Assembly: GCF_012273895.1 (NCBI RefSeq)
Contig: NC_052122.1
Location: 4,278,001 to 4,342,000, forward strand
DNA: 64,000 nt
Source of the DNA: Zerene cesonia
Lineage: Eukaryota; Arthropoda; Insecta; Lepidoptera; Pieridae
Reading direction: 5' to 3'
Below, piece after piece: positions 12,385 through 23,104 of this stretch. Made by a program: the position numbers and the translations under genes. The notes below the pieces were generated by a model that searched no databases, was not told the DNA's origin, and was given only the letters and a program-made list of their open reading frames with translations. Position 1 is the first letter of the stretch. The number at the start of each line of letters is the position of its first letter.

Positions 12385-12545
12385 TTTTTGTCACGAATTG
12401 GGCCAAAGCTCACCCTCAGATGATCGGCATGGTATAGTAGCATTAGAATGCTACTGTGATTCGTGAGTGGTGGAACCATGGTCATTGCCTTTTCATTTCC
12501 GTTCCCAGCCATTCATTCCTCTGATCAATCCTGTATTTATTCCAT
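12385..12545 (+). repeat. Partial SINE of the 40184/46340 family
   Basis: CACGAATTGGGCC, GTAGCATTAGAATGCTACTG, TTCGTGAGTGGTGGAACC and CCTTTTCATTTCCGTTCCCA align in order with the minus-strand reading of 46340..46635. The 3' tail is missing. Confidence 0.5.
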
Positions 12546-12885
12546 ACCTATATATGTCGGCAAGCCAGTTGCAGAAGCAAATGTTCATCAGACGACCCAT
12601 CAGTTTCTTTGCCGTCTATGACATGAAAAGGCACTTGGGAACTTAAAAAAACAAACAGTTTATTACGAAGCAATTTACTAGAAGTTTCTTTTGTACACTT
12701 GGTGTAGGTTAATTGTTTTCTACAAAAACAACCTCGTTTACGTAACACTTTCTTAACAACACATAATATATATATTTGGGTCTTTGTAAACATATCCGAC
12801 AAGTTCTTTGGCCTTATTTGATTAAGTATCTTACATATAGATTTTAATATATCTAAGTAAGATTAAGTATATCTTGTCATGTCTT

Positions 12886-13187
12886 GTCGTGGTGAATCAG
12901 TGGTCAGGACCTCGCGGACTTAAGCAAAAGCCAAGAGTTCGGCACCAAACGAGCGTGCTAGAAAAGAATTGACTTTACAATTTATCTGCTCAGTATTTAC
13001 ATCAACACGTCTCGAAAAGGTGAAGGAAAAAACATTGTGAGGAAACCGGCATGTCAAAGAATCAAAGGTTCTACGACATGTGACATCTGCCGACCCGCAC
13101 TTACCCAGCGTATTGGATTATGGCCTGAACCCACAAAGGAGGTCTGTGTCCCTGCTGTGGGAACATATGATGATAATGATAATGACT
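12886..13187 (+). repeat. tRNA-derived SINE, older copy of the 14108 family
   Basis: It has the same order of blocks as the 14108 copy: tRNA-like head, AATTTATCTGC, GAGGAAACCGGCATGTCAAA, GACATCTGCCGACCCGCACTT, then GATTATGGCCTGAACCC. The tail is TGATGATAATGATAA. The promoter boxes are more degraded. A 91-codon open frame at 13037 lies entirely inside this SINE and is not a gene. Confidence 0.75.
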
Positions 13188-13394
13188 TATTGTTTTATTT
13201 ATCGTGCATTTTTATTTCATGCATATTATTCAGGTACGTATTACAGCATGTCTATGTAATATGTATACATGATATGTTATGTTATATTGAAGGGAAAATG
13301 TTATATTTTTAAAGCAAAATCAATATGTACATAGTAACTGTGCTTAGCTTTTTAAAACGACTTTAGTAACTAATTCGAATGTGGATTTTTAGGA

Positions 13395-13520
13395 GATAAT
13401 GCGATTAAAAAAGAATTCGAACCTGCGTTTCCTGCCTCGTGATCAATTTTTTTCTATTCCTTCAAAATTTCTCATTTATAAAGCATTTCAATGCTATAAA
13501 ACTAAAAATTAAATTTAAGG
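13395..13520 (+). repeat. Small inverted-repeat element with tRNA-like core, left arm lost
   Basis: ATTCGAACCTGCGTTTCCTG, CCTCGTGATCAA, then the arm TTCAAAATTTCTCATTTATA and AAGCATTTCAATGCTATAAA. It matches the complete copies at 17543 and 25366. Confidence 0.55.
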
Positions 13521-16293
13521 TATATATTATATATTGTGTATATACATAATCATATTGTGATATTTGCACCCGTGCGAACCTGGGTCAACTCGCCAGTAAT
13601 ATAAATGTTCAGCATTTCTAAATAGAGCAAAATTCTATACGCATTATGTCGTGCAGTTTTTGTTCAAAAATAATCCTCTTACCGGATTATAATACAACTG
13701 TTATGTAGGTATAAAAGGTAAAGTACATAGCTTTTAGGTGGTAAGCCGTTAGTCTTGTCTCTATAAAGCTGTTTTATTTCATTTTTCATAACAAAATCGA
13801 TACAACGTTTACTCATTGTACCATATCTAACGAGACACACGTCTCAACATAACCAACTGACAAAAAACATGATTAATATTTTAAATAAATGTATCCGTCA
13901 GTATTTGAATGTAAGGCTATTAATAGTATAAAGGTAATTGACACGACTTTAAAATTAAAAATCAAACTGTTGAATTGGTAATTATTTGAAATGTTAACAA
14001 GTGAAAAATGTGAAAAACATCTTGAATGTTTGGCATCCCTTTAATTTAAATTTTCATGTATCGAATGTTATGTTATGTTGAACTGAGTTAGGCCAACACA
14101 TTCCTAGGGTAGCAGTGGTGGCTCAGTGGTGAGAACATCGGACTTCAAAATCGATAAGTCGGGGTTCGAGACCGGGGCGAGCGTGCAGGAAATAAATTGA
14201 TTTTTCAATTTATCTGCACATGTGGACAACATCACCACTTCTTAAAAAAAACAAACCACGGTGAAGGAAAACATCGTGAGGAAACCGGCAAGTCAAAGAA
14301 TTAAAAGTTCTGCCAACCCGCACTTGGACAGCGTGGTGGATTATGGCCTGAACCCTCATAGGAGGCCTGTGTCCCAGCAGTGTTAAACAATAATTAGAAA
14401 CAAAAACAAGCGCGTAATGATTAAAATGAAACGTACACCTAAATATTATATCTATTATACAAGACTCAAACAATATAAAGTTGGGTTTGGTGTAATTTTA
14501 AATTTCGCACGTCCAACCATTGTTTTGCCATCATTTAGCACTAAACTACTCTTTTGTATTGAAACCGCTCTTTCCGGTAATGTGTATTATCTGCCTACAA
14601 TTGACCAATAGAAAATAGTGAACACAATGAGCTATTATCCTTTTGCAAGTAAAGGATAATTCAATGAGTATTTCTTATTATTGTAAATGTATGATATGAA
14701 GAGAGAACATTCGTTGATTTATTTATACAATAATCATTTGAAATTGCATGATTTCTTTTCTTACCTGTAAATTAATGGAAAAAAAACATATGAAATTGAA
14801 TATTTAGTTCTCAACATTGCCCTGCCTTCTGAACTAAATTAAAAACCTGTGTCTCAGAAACACATTAGAACGTTCTCAGAAACACCTTCCCTTAAAGAGG
14901 TTATATCCACATTTGGTTCGTAATCAATATAATTAATAATGACTTGAAAGTATAGGATTTAGATTATATGATTTGGGCCGGTTCAGTGTGTGTATTAGTG
15001 CGCACACGGGCGTGTATGTATGTAATTGTGCGTCTGTGTAAGCGTGTGTGTGTAATATGTTTTCATACAGACAATGACGGTGAGCTATAAATGCGAGATG
15101 TATCAAGTTAGAGGATACACAGTTTTAGAAAAAATGAAATTAGTAATACGTCGTTCAGCATACAAAACTATAAGTGCCATACTACCACCCGATGCGGGAG
15201 ACTCAGTATAACTCAGCCGCCATGTAATATACAAGTCCGGCAGCGTATGACAAATCTATTTGAAAACTAAAAGATGGCCTTAAGCGTTATCGTATTGCGC
15301 TTGCTAAACTTTTAGTTGGGGAATAAGATAATTGTTTTTTGCAATGCTTATAATTATCCATTCGGATAATAACATTGAAGATGTTCACTGTCACTACATT
15401 TGCTTATTTCATCTACTCGTATATGTGAAATGCTGAACCGTAGTGAATAAAAAGGATAGTCTTTGGTTTGTGGCATAAAATTGTTTATGTTAATTTAGAA
15501 AAAAATTGTTATCATAAACAGAATCGAAAAGTACAATACAAGAATTTTAACAGATACAAACTTTGTCTGGTAATTTATAAGATACCTACCCACTTTAATT
15601 AAAATAATATCTTAGATTGTATATTTCGATTAGGTTCATAGGTGTATTAATTTTAGTCTAGTCGTTAAAACCATCGTAATATCTGTTATTATGTTCATAA
15701 AAACAATAGCAAATAACAAATTAAGCTTGTTTTCTTGTTATGAGAGATTTCACCCCCGCGCCTTTGTAAGGCGATCAGCATATCATCGCAGGAACAGAAT
15801 TTATAAAATTTCCATTCCTTATATTAAGAAATAGATAATATTTTCTGCGGGTGGGAGCTATTTAGTTTTAATAAGCCGATGTTAACGAGAGCTATAGAAT
15901 GCGAAAACAACTTAATCGGCTTGTTAGTGAGATATTTCTAGAGAAATATTTTACCGTACAATAATATTGTGCAAAATTGAAGAGGATTATTTTGTTTACA
16001 TATTTAGCAAGGTTATGTAGGTAGGTACCCACTTCTGTGCTGGAAAAACACAATAACAAATATTATGCAGATTATATTTTTAATAAATTACTCCTATTTA
16101 ATGAAAGAATTGCTACTGGTATAATAAAACTTGAAATCTCGCACCATGCTCTCTTTTATTAAAAAGGTCAGTGTTTAGATTTTGTAATGGCTTAAAAAGT
16201 ATGATTAGTTTTGAATCTAAACGTATAAAACAACAAGAAACCTGTTGCAACATTTATATATAGTTTATTGACAATAGTCCAATTTCGTCGATC
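13521..16293. other. Intergenic DNA with one SINE and a GT-rich patch
   Basis: Apart from the SINE at 14108..14395, a degenerate GT/CA-rich patch occurs at about 14985-15060. The region lies downstream of the minus-strand promoter-like motif at 16253..16316 but has no ORF of useful length on that strand. Confidence 0.55.
14108..14395 (+). repeat. tRNA-derived SINE, near full length
   Basis: The head has a good box A (TGGCTCAGTGGT, 14119..14130) and box B (GGTTCGAGACC, 14163..14173) at tRNA-like spacing, so it carries an internal RNA polymerase III promoter. The body reads CCGCACTTGGACAGCGTGG, then TTATGGCCTGAACCCTCAT and TGTGTCCCAGCAGTG. Two other copies occur at 12886 and 31380. It is not a tRNA gene: the acceptor and anticodon stems do not form and the sequence continues as SINE. 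Confidence 0.8.
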
Positions 16294-16316
16294 GAAGATT
16301 CTAGAAGATTCTAGAA
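16294..16316. promoter_or_regulatory. Perfect five-unit heat-shock element
   Basis: GAA at 16294, TTC at 16299, GAA at 16304, TTC at 16309 and GAA at 16314 alternate with exactly two bases between units. This is the nGAAnnTTCn array bound by heat-shock factor trimers. On the minus strand a TATATATAAA box (16262..16253) lies about 32 bases downstream, a promoter-like arrangement. No heat-shock protein ORF follows on that strand, so the target, if any, would be non-coding or lost. Confidence 0.55.
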
Positions 16317-16721
16317 ATATCCGTGGTATAGAGCACACAATACCCGCCAACAATTTTCAGTTTACGGTAGTAACTATTTAGCAATCTGTGGTTTAAGCAA
16401 GATTATTTCCACCTTGACCGGTGGTAATAATAAAATTCCGTCTATCAAATTACTGTGTTAACTATCTATTGTTCTTGCTTATCTGATTCGTACAAAAATA
16501 TGTTTGCTTTTTCATTTTGGCGATGATTAAGTTCCTTATAATGAAATAATGCAAGCACGTAGGATACACTTAGGTTCGTTCTTTAATTATTTTTGTATTC
16601 AAACCATTTTTCGAAGTAATATAACAAGGTGAAGGTAAATGCAAATAGATTAACCTACCGAGGCTTACAGACCGCTTCCGAGGCGTATAGCAACTGGCAC
16701 TATGACAGGACAATCTCTCGT

Positions 16722-16933
16722 AATGACATACATGCGAAAGTAGCTCAGTCTCTTCTACACACCTAAATCACTGAACCGATTTGGATGAAATTTGGTTGGA
16801 TATAATTTGAGATCGGGAAAAGGACAAACATTATTTATCCCGAAAATCGAAATGGGAACAATACGGTCGAAAATCTCGCATTATCTATTATCATTTGACC
16901 GAACGAGCGAAGCCGCAGGCAGAAATCTAGTTT
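16722..16933 (-). repeat. Short repeat, related to the 32018 family
   Basis: Plus strand: ACATGCGAAAGTAGCTCAGT, CTGAACCGATTTGGATGAAA, TTATCCCGAAAATCGAAATG, ACGAGCGAAGCCGCAGGCAG, ending AAATCTAGTTT. Confidence 0.65.
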
Positions 16934-17110
16934 AAAGTGAAAAGATATAATAAGAGTATTTTATATCAAAAATTACTGATAAACACTAATGTGAACATTT
17001 ACTAACTACTTAAATCAATCTACAGATAATATATTATCATATACATTTTAATATGTATAAACTCGATCCCGAACATTTTTTATTGAATTATACTTCTTAT
17101 AGAAGTCAAT

Positions 17111-17315
17111 CCTAATAATATTATAAATGCGAAAGTTTGTAAGGATGTGTGTGTGTGTATTTGTTGCTCTTTCATACAAAAACTACTGAACCGATTGTAA
17201 TGAAATTTGGTACGTAGGCAGCTGGACAACAGGAATAACATATAGGCAACTTTTTATCACGATATTCCTACGGTATACGGACTTACGCGGGTGAAACCGC
17301 GAGGCTCAGCTAGTA
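17111..17315 (-). repeat. Short retroposon, ACTAGCTGCGCCCCGCGG family
   Basis: Minus-strand copy; plus strand begins CCTAATAATATTATAAATGC and ends GAGGCTCAGCTAGTA. Contains an internal (GT)n of about 9 units. Intact length. Confidence 0.8.
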
Positions 17316-17542
17316 TGTTATAATTATAAAGTAGATTCATATCATTATCTTCCTACAGCAATTTGAGAATTTCCTAAAATTGACCTTCTGGTTAAGTGCC
17401 TTACACAATCTGACACCTCTGCTTTTAAGTTTAACATTCCGTGGACAAAATCGATTTAACTCAAAAAGTAATACTCATGTTGATTCTTGAATACTGTACT
17501 TTGAATATTAAGATTTCCCTTACTTCCAAAACATTTTTTTTT

Positions 17543-17690
17543 GAGAAATTTTGAAAGAACAGAAAAAATTTGATCACGAAGCGGGATACGAACCCGCGTT
17601 TTTTGCCAAACCGTAGCAATGATCAATGGTTTTCTATTCTTTCAAAATTTCTCATTTATAAAACATTTCAATGCTATAAAACTAATAATT
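17543..17690 (+). repeat. Small inverted-repeat element with tRNA-like core
   Basis: Arms 17543..17564 and 17632..17653 match at 21 of 22 positions (GAGAAATTTTGAAAGAA...). The 67-base core carries, on the minus strand, a T-arm-like CGGGTTCGTATCCCG followed by CTTCGTGA. An outer flank with CATTTCAATGCTATAAAAC follows on the right. Confidence 0.6.
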
Positions 17691-18565
17691 AAATTTATTT
17701 TTTCTTTACAATTTCAAGCACTACCGTATCATATGAAAACGGACTATCATCTTAATTTTTAAATGAGTATTATCTCATAGAGAAAGTAATTTGTTATAAA
17801 ATTATATACTACATGTATTATAATAGTATCAAAGATCAACCTAACCTTTGTAGAAGATACCATAAATAATAAAATAGATAAATCTAAAGAAATCATCCAA
17901 ATCACAAAGATTGACTCGATATTATAATAATGGTGTAAATTTTCACGAGAACTCGCTAACAAGATTACAAAGAACCATGGGAAATGTATATTTGAATTTT
18001 TATTGTTATTTAATTACGGTTTTGAGTACAGGAAGTGAAAGTGAAATGTTTATAATGAGGATGGCAGTGAAGTCTAGATGTTTTATCACATATAGCACAA
18101 ACGTGACACTAGGTCTTATGCAATGTTCAAACCTGCTTAGATACCATCGGAATTTGTATGGCTTTTCTAATGATAAAACATAAACTGTAATGTAACCATT
18201 TACCACCTTTTAACAGTCCTAAGTCTGTTCTGGAATTACCTACAGACCTAACAATAATGTATTTAAAAGTCCTACGTCTTTTTTTCAGGAATGATACTCG
18301 TGTTTTAGATTGCTATATCAGTTACAAGTGTAATTCGTTCATCTACAATAAAGAGAAAGTTTAATTAAATATGTTTTCGGGAGCTTTTATTTTAAGCACG
18401 CTTTTAAGAGTTTCGCTTGTTTTTGTATATAACTGACTCGTTTAGACTCGATTTTGATACACTTCAAAAGGTCAGATTTAATTCACATTTTGCAGGTACT
18501 TATATCACAGATCGGTGAAAATAGGATAATTTCATGAGTTTACCTTATTATTCTATCTATATATT

Positions 18566-18781
18566 ACTAGCTGCGCCCCGCGGTTTCAACCGCGTAAGTT
18601 TGTATCCCGTAGGAATATCGGGATAAAAGTTATATATGTTATTCCAGTTGTCCAGCTACCTATGTACCAAATCTCAACCACCAACCAACCAAATTCATTA
18701 CAATCGGTTCAATAGTTTTTGCGTGAAAGAGCAAACATACACACATCCTTACAAACTTTCGCATTTATAATATTAGTAGGA
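18566..18781 (+). repeat. Short retroposon, ACTAGCTGCGCCCCGCGG family
   Basis: Head ACTAGCTGCGCCCCGCGG, tail TTCGCATTTATAATATTAGT. A small internal duplication (ACCACCAACCAACCAAAT) at about 18677 distinguishes this copy from the others. Confidence 0.8.
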
Positions 18782-20133
18782 AGTTGGATATCATGTCAAG
18801 GATTAAATAATTTTCTTACCTATACATTGCACAAAAGAAAGCCCGTCAATTTAGTTGATTTTATCGTAAAAGCGTGTTTTTTTTATGGGTCGTGGGACAT
18901 GTCTCGTTCTATACATTTAGATAAATCCACACTGTCAGCACAGATAACATAATAATATAGTGTTGCCAGGTTATGAATAGGAAAAAAAGTACGAAAGAGG
19001 ATTACAGGAAAGGTTCCGAATATTCAATGTGTATAGATTTTGATGGTGTGCTTCCTAGAAAAGTGCCTAAACTAATTCGTGCCAATACAAGCACGACTCT
19101 CTCAGGTTTACAAACTACTAACAAATAATATGAGCGTAGCATTTCGCAATTGACAGCTTTCAAATATTTATAAAGAGCGCGTTTGTTTTCCATATAGTTA
19201 ATTAATATTGCAAACCTCTTTGAATTTATGTAATCAACGTAGGTGGAAGACCGTATAAGATCGTATAGAAACAAATTGTGTTGATAAAATGCACTAGTGA
19301 CGAAAAGCAAATGAAATACAGGGCTATTTAAACTTCATATATTATATTTTAAAATCTCAAAGAGTACGTTTTGTTACTAATTGTACTTAACAGCACGACA
19401 ATGTCGACAAATAAGATATTATAGAAAGATACGTACATTTTTTGGTAAAATTATCAATATGATAAAAAATAAAAATCTTTGACAAAAGATAAAATTTGAC
19501 AAACGTAAAATGACGAAACATTTAGGTGGTATCTCCAATATTAAGTATTAAATACAAAATATGGACATGCAAAAAACAAAAATATAATGACCATTCGTCT
19601 ATAGTCATGTAAGGCATTGATATAATACAGAATTTTTTTATCAGAATTAGCAGATATTAATTTAGCCTCCATAAAAAAAATGTTAATTGATTTACATGAT
19701 AGGGATGCCACGATCAAATTTACATGCACGTAAATTGAATAGTGGCGGTAGAATCTTCTATTAGTGACTAAAACATATATACAGCTTAAAACGTGTTACG
19801 TAAATCCTTAAATAAACGGATCGACTCAATGCCGAATATCCAAAAAAATTACAATCATTAGCTATTGTATCGAATTCAGAAATATATTACTTTGGTTATC
19901 AAATCTCTAGGCGCACGCAAAGCTAAATACATCGCATTCGCAATAAAATTCGCTATTACAAGTATAACAATAGGGAGATGGATAACGCTATTACTTCATA
20001 CGTTAGAATGTATGACCACAAACCTTAGTCGCGTAAACTTAGAGCGAAAATGTTTCGAAGTCAGGAACAAATCCATTCACCTTTGCGTACGCTAAAGGTG
20101 GATACACACGTAACTGCAAGCTTTACAACCGTG
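18782..20133. other. 3' flank of the W/K-rich gene
   Basis: AT-rich with several 60-102-codon chance frames on both strands. No repeat or second gene recognised. Confidence 0.55.
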
Positions 20134-20139
20134 TTTAAT
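20134..20139 (-). terminator. Candidate poly(A) signal ATTAAA
   Basis: This is the first ATTAAA on the coding strand after the stop codon, about 240 bases downstream. No AATAAA lies between it and the stop. It is a common variant signal but a short motif in AT-rich DNA, so support is weak. Confidence 0.3.
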
Positions 20140-20376
20140 ATGTATACGAAAACCTGTAATAATATTGTTTAGTATCGGTGTATAATAGTCGTTACGCTGC
20201 AACAATGTGTGCAACCACCTTACTAGAGTTTTTAGCATACAAAAAAATACCGGTGGCATTGGGCATTGAAAACTATACAATTTAAACAAAACCTTGGTAA
20301 TGGTAACAATTAGTTAACAAATGACTATGTTTGGCATAACTCTATATGTACAGAACTGCTTGGTTCCTACCTAATT

Positions 20377-21916
20377 TTAGTCCCATCCGTGGTGTTCGTG
20401 ATGATCGTGATGTACGGGAACCCACACTTTTTGCCATACTGGTTTCCATACCTTTTTCCAAGCGGGCACCTCAATTGTTTTCCAGACTGGTACTTGAACC
20501 TCCTTGGACTTTTCCACCCAGATTTTCTTCTGTACAGGCACCCAGACTTCCTTCTTGATGGTCTTCCAAACTTGAACCTTTTCTTCAACCCATTCCTGTT
20601 TCTTTTCTGTTACCCAAGCCTGTTTCTTCTCCGTTCTCCAGATTTGTTTCCATTCTTCTTTCCATTCCAATTTCTTTTCGGTGACCCACTCTTGTTTGTG
20701 CACGGTTTTCCACACCTTCTTCCACACTGGTTTCCATATGAGTTTCTTCCTCCATAAATCGTGACTGGTATATTCCCAACCGTGGTCGTCCTTACCTAAA
20801 TATTTTTCCCCAGGTACGCCTTCCTTGACCCATTCGGGAACGAAGTTTTGTTTCCACTCGGGAACTTGAACAGCTTTCGTCACAGGAACCTGGACTTCCT
20901 TCCATACTGGTTTCCAGACTTTCTTCCAGTCGGGAACTTGCACTTCCTTCCAAATGGGCACTTGAACTTCCTTCCAGATTGGTTTCTGCACAACTTTCCA
21001 CGCGGGGACTTGCTCTTCCTTCCACTGTTGGACTTGTTCAGTTTTCCAGGCGGGTACTTTCTCTTTCTTCCACTCAGTTTTCCAGACGAGTTTCTTTTCA
21101 GTTTTCCAGACCTGTTTCCAATCTTCCTTCCACACTAGTTTCTTCTCCCAGACGCCCTCAGGCTCCGAGTGCCATCCGGTAGGTGATCGTTTTTCACGGG
21201 ATACATCAGCTAATTCTGTGTCTTTAACAGGTAAAGCGATGGACGCTGCAAAAGCAAGCGCCACCCATAACTGTAAAGAAAATTATTCATAGTATTAATT
21301 ATGATATAGCTAACACATTTAAAATGTTATAAATGTAGAGATAAAAGGAATTAATTTTTAACACTTAAGAAAAGATTTTTTTATTGTATCTGTAGCTATA
21401 TGATTATAATGAATATGTTCTTGCATTTTTAATAATAAGTCGATCTTGATAAACAAAATTTTATAATTTATCAGACAGATATGCGGATAATGCGGTCTTA
21501 TTTAATGCTTATAAATTAAATTATATGCAAATGAGCATTATAAACAATGACGTTCTCTATTTATATTCAAATTTTAATATTATACTTCCCGTTCTTTAAT
21601 AAAAGTATTTCTTATAAAATTTACACCTATACCTATAGTTACTATAAATAAATTTAGTAATTTGTGCTTCTTTTGGTAATGAATATTTTATATTCTTTAA
21701 ATCATCGTAACAACCCCCGAATTGAGTTTAAAATTAAAAAAACAATAGCAAAATCACCCAATCACGAATAGAAAATAGACGAATAATAGAACCGAATCAT
21801 TAAAAAATTCTGCACAATCGTCACTAAAAACACACGCAAATCACGGAACCCTACAATAGTATAACACTGGTTCACAATCACAACACGGCACCCACCATAA
21901 AAGCCAGCGTCCTCAT
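20377..21916 (-). CDS. Secreted tryptophan/lysine-rich octad-repeat protein, two exons
   Basis: Proposed CDS is complement(20377..21270, 21896..21916), 304 aa. Exon 1 gives MRTLAFM and ends at a GTGGGT donor. Exon 2 follows a pyrimidine-rich TTCTTTACAG acceptor and adds LWVALAFAASIA, so both exons are needed for a normal signal peptide (about residues 1-19). A dibasic REKR (32-35) suggests pro-segment removal. The mature chain (36-304) has 37 Trp, abundant Lys, Val, Glu and Pro, no Cys and a His-rich C-terminus (HHDHHEHHGWD). Octads such as IWKEVQVP recur. No chitin-binding R&R motif, peritrophin cysteines or enzyme motif is visible. Known biology: Lys and His side chains are targets of quinone cross-linking in insect cuticle. 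Inference: an extracellular structural protein of cuticle, silk or eggshell. I do not recognise a named family. The long unbroken repetitive frame, signal peptide, splice sites and promoter make the gene secure; the function is not. Confidence 0.88.
21271..21895 (-). other. Intron of the W/K-rich protein gene (625 bases, phase 0)
   Basis: On the coding strand it begins GTGGGT directly after the seventh codon and ends TTCTTTACAG before TTA TGG GTG. It is AT-rich and contains no recognisable gene or repeat. A short first exon carrying only the start of the signal peptide is common in insect secreted structural-protein genes. Confidence 0.8.
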
Positions 21917-21936
21917 TTCGGCTCCGAGACCTCTGC

Positions 21937-21974
21937 TACACTGCCTCTAGCCTCCGAACCTCACAGCATTTATC
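21937..21974 (-). promoter_or_regulatory. Core promoter of the W/K-rich gene: TATA-like box and initiator
   Basis: On the coding strand GATAAATG (from 21974) is followed 32 bases later by GCAGTGT (A at about 21942), which resembles the arthropod initiator TCAGT. This spacing is normal for TATA plus initiator and predicts a 5' UTR of only about 26 bases before the ATG at 21916. Both matches are imperfect, but spacing and position agree. Confidence 0.55.
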
Positions 21975-22886
21975 ATGGAGCCCCTCTCTCCGACTCCTAC
22001 GCTAGGATGGTGTAGGTTTTCTCAATCACGAGCAGAGATGCGCAGTTCAAAGGTTTATGCATCGATGTTTGAAGATATGTATTGCGTTGCACAAAATGCA
22101 CTTACGAATGACGCTTTATACATATGCGATTAATTCGCACGTTTATTAATATTATGGAGGATGGTATACGCAACGTTTGTTTTTGATTGTCGAACCTTAT
22201 GTAGATAAGTTGGAATCTTACTATAATATTTGTTGTGTAAGACTCGTTAATTCTGTTTTAGTAGGTAGATATTAATATTTATTTTTACCTGAATATGTAA
22301 TTGCATTTAAGTAGTATAATATATTACCGAAAATAATGAATAAGAAAACCGGCTTAAATATTGTATTATGTAGTCTTTGATATAAGATTTGATATATGTA
22401 TGGTATCAAAATTACTACCTTTTTGTACTTTATAGCTTCAAAAGTTATTCATAAAGTCAAGGCATTAACTATGTTCTTCACAATTCATTAGCTAGTTAAA
22501 ATTAAATTTAAAACTAGCGCTATGCTGAAAGGTCTCCATTTGCCAATATAAATACTCATAAAAGGCTCTGTAGTTAAAGATTTAGTAAGCTGCTATTAAA
22601 ATAATAAAGCATTCTCATGTTAAAGCAACATGAAAGCATATATGTGGTGGTCACTATATAAACACAGATAATTAAAAACGAAGACCGGTAAGACATATTA
22701 GCATGGTACTGTTATGACTAATAAATAATTTCTCAGGTTCTTAAAAATTAAGAGCTTTGAAATGATTCGGATTAGCCCGCGTGATATTTGTGAAATCGCA
22801 TGGTAAAGGCATATTTGATCGCGGTAAACAATAGCCTATATCACTGTCTAGCCTCTGAAGTTATCTCCGGGCACAAAATCCTACTA
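21975..22886. other. Upstream flank of the W/K-rich gene
   Basis: The first roughly 60 bases beyond the TATA box are pyrimidine/purine-skewed (CCCCTCTCTCCGACTCCTAC on the plus strand). Beyond about 22020 the DNA is AT-rich with no named element. Enhancers for this gene would be expected here, but none is identified. Confidence 0.5.
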
Positions 22887-23104
22887 ATATTATAAAAGCG
22901 AAAGTTTGTGAGGATGGATGTAGTTTTTGACTACTGAACCGATTGCTTTGAAATTTAGTACGTAGATAGCTGGACAACTGAAATAACACATAGGCAAACT
23001 GTTCCACGTCGGAGTGGAAAATTTTTAAGTTATATATATAAAGTACTCCTGTAGGAATATTCCTACGGGATACAGACTTACGCGGGTGGAACCTACGCAG
23101 CTAG
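22887..23104 (-). repeat. Short retroposon, ACTAGCTGCGCCCCGCGG family, interrupted by a foldback arm
   Basis: Plus strand begins CCTACTAATATTATAAAAGC and ends ACGCAGCTAGT. Between GGCAAACT and GTAGGAATATTCCTAC the normal core is replaced by a 47-base segment (23001..23047). The inverted copy of that segment starts at 23103, at the element's edge. Confidence 0.75.

Larger units (their letters stand above)
16317..18565. other. Intergenic DNA between listed repeats
   Basis: AT-rich. Apart from repeats at 16722, 17111 and 17543 nothing is recognised; overlapping 66-90-codon frames near 17.9-18.2 kb show no motif. Confidence 0.55.

Noticed and set aside
12548..12802. 84-codon frame on the minus strand
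   Set aside because: No motif; its C-terminal part (HVIDGKETDGSSDEHL) looks like repeat-derived sequence, and the rest is AT-rich.
13037..13312. 91-codon frame on the plus strand
   Set aside because: It starts inside a tRNA-derived SINE and continues into AT-rich flank.
14108..14180. tRNA gene
   Set aside because: Promoter boxes are good, but acceptor and anticodon stems do not form and the sequence continues as a SINE present in other copies.
14985..15060. Z-DNA-forming or regulatory GT tract
   Set aside because: Degenerate and short; such patches are common in insect intergenic DNA and nothing nearby depends on it.
20389..21182. Antisense and alternate-frame ORFs of 60-122 codons over the W/K-rich gene
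   Set aside because: They mirror the codon periodicity of the repetitive gene and lack start context, signal or splice support; the minus-strand frame alone gives a signal peptide and promoter.
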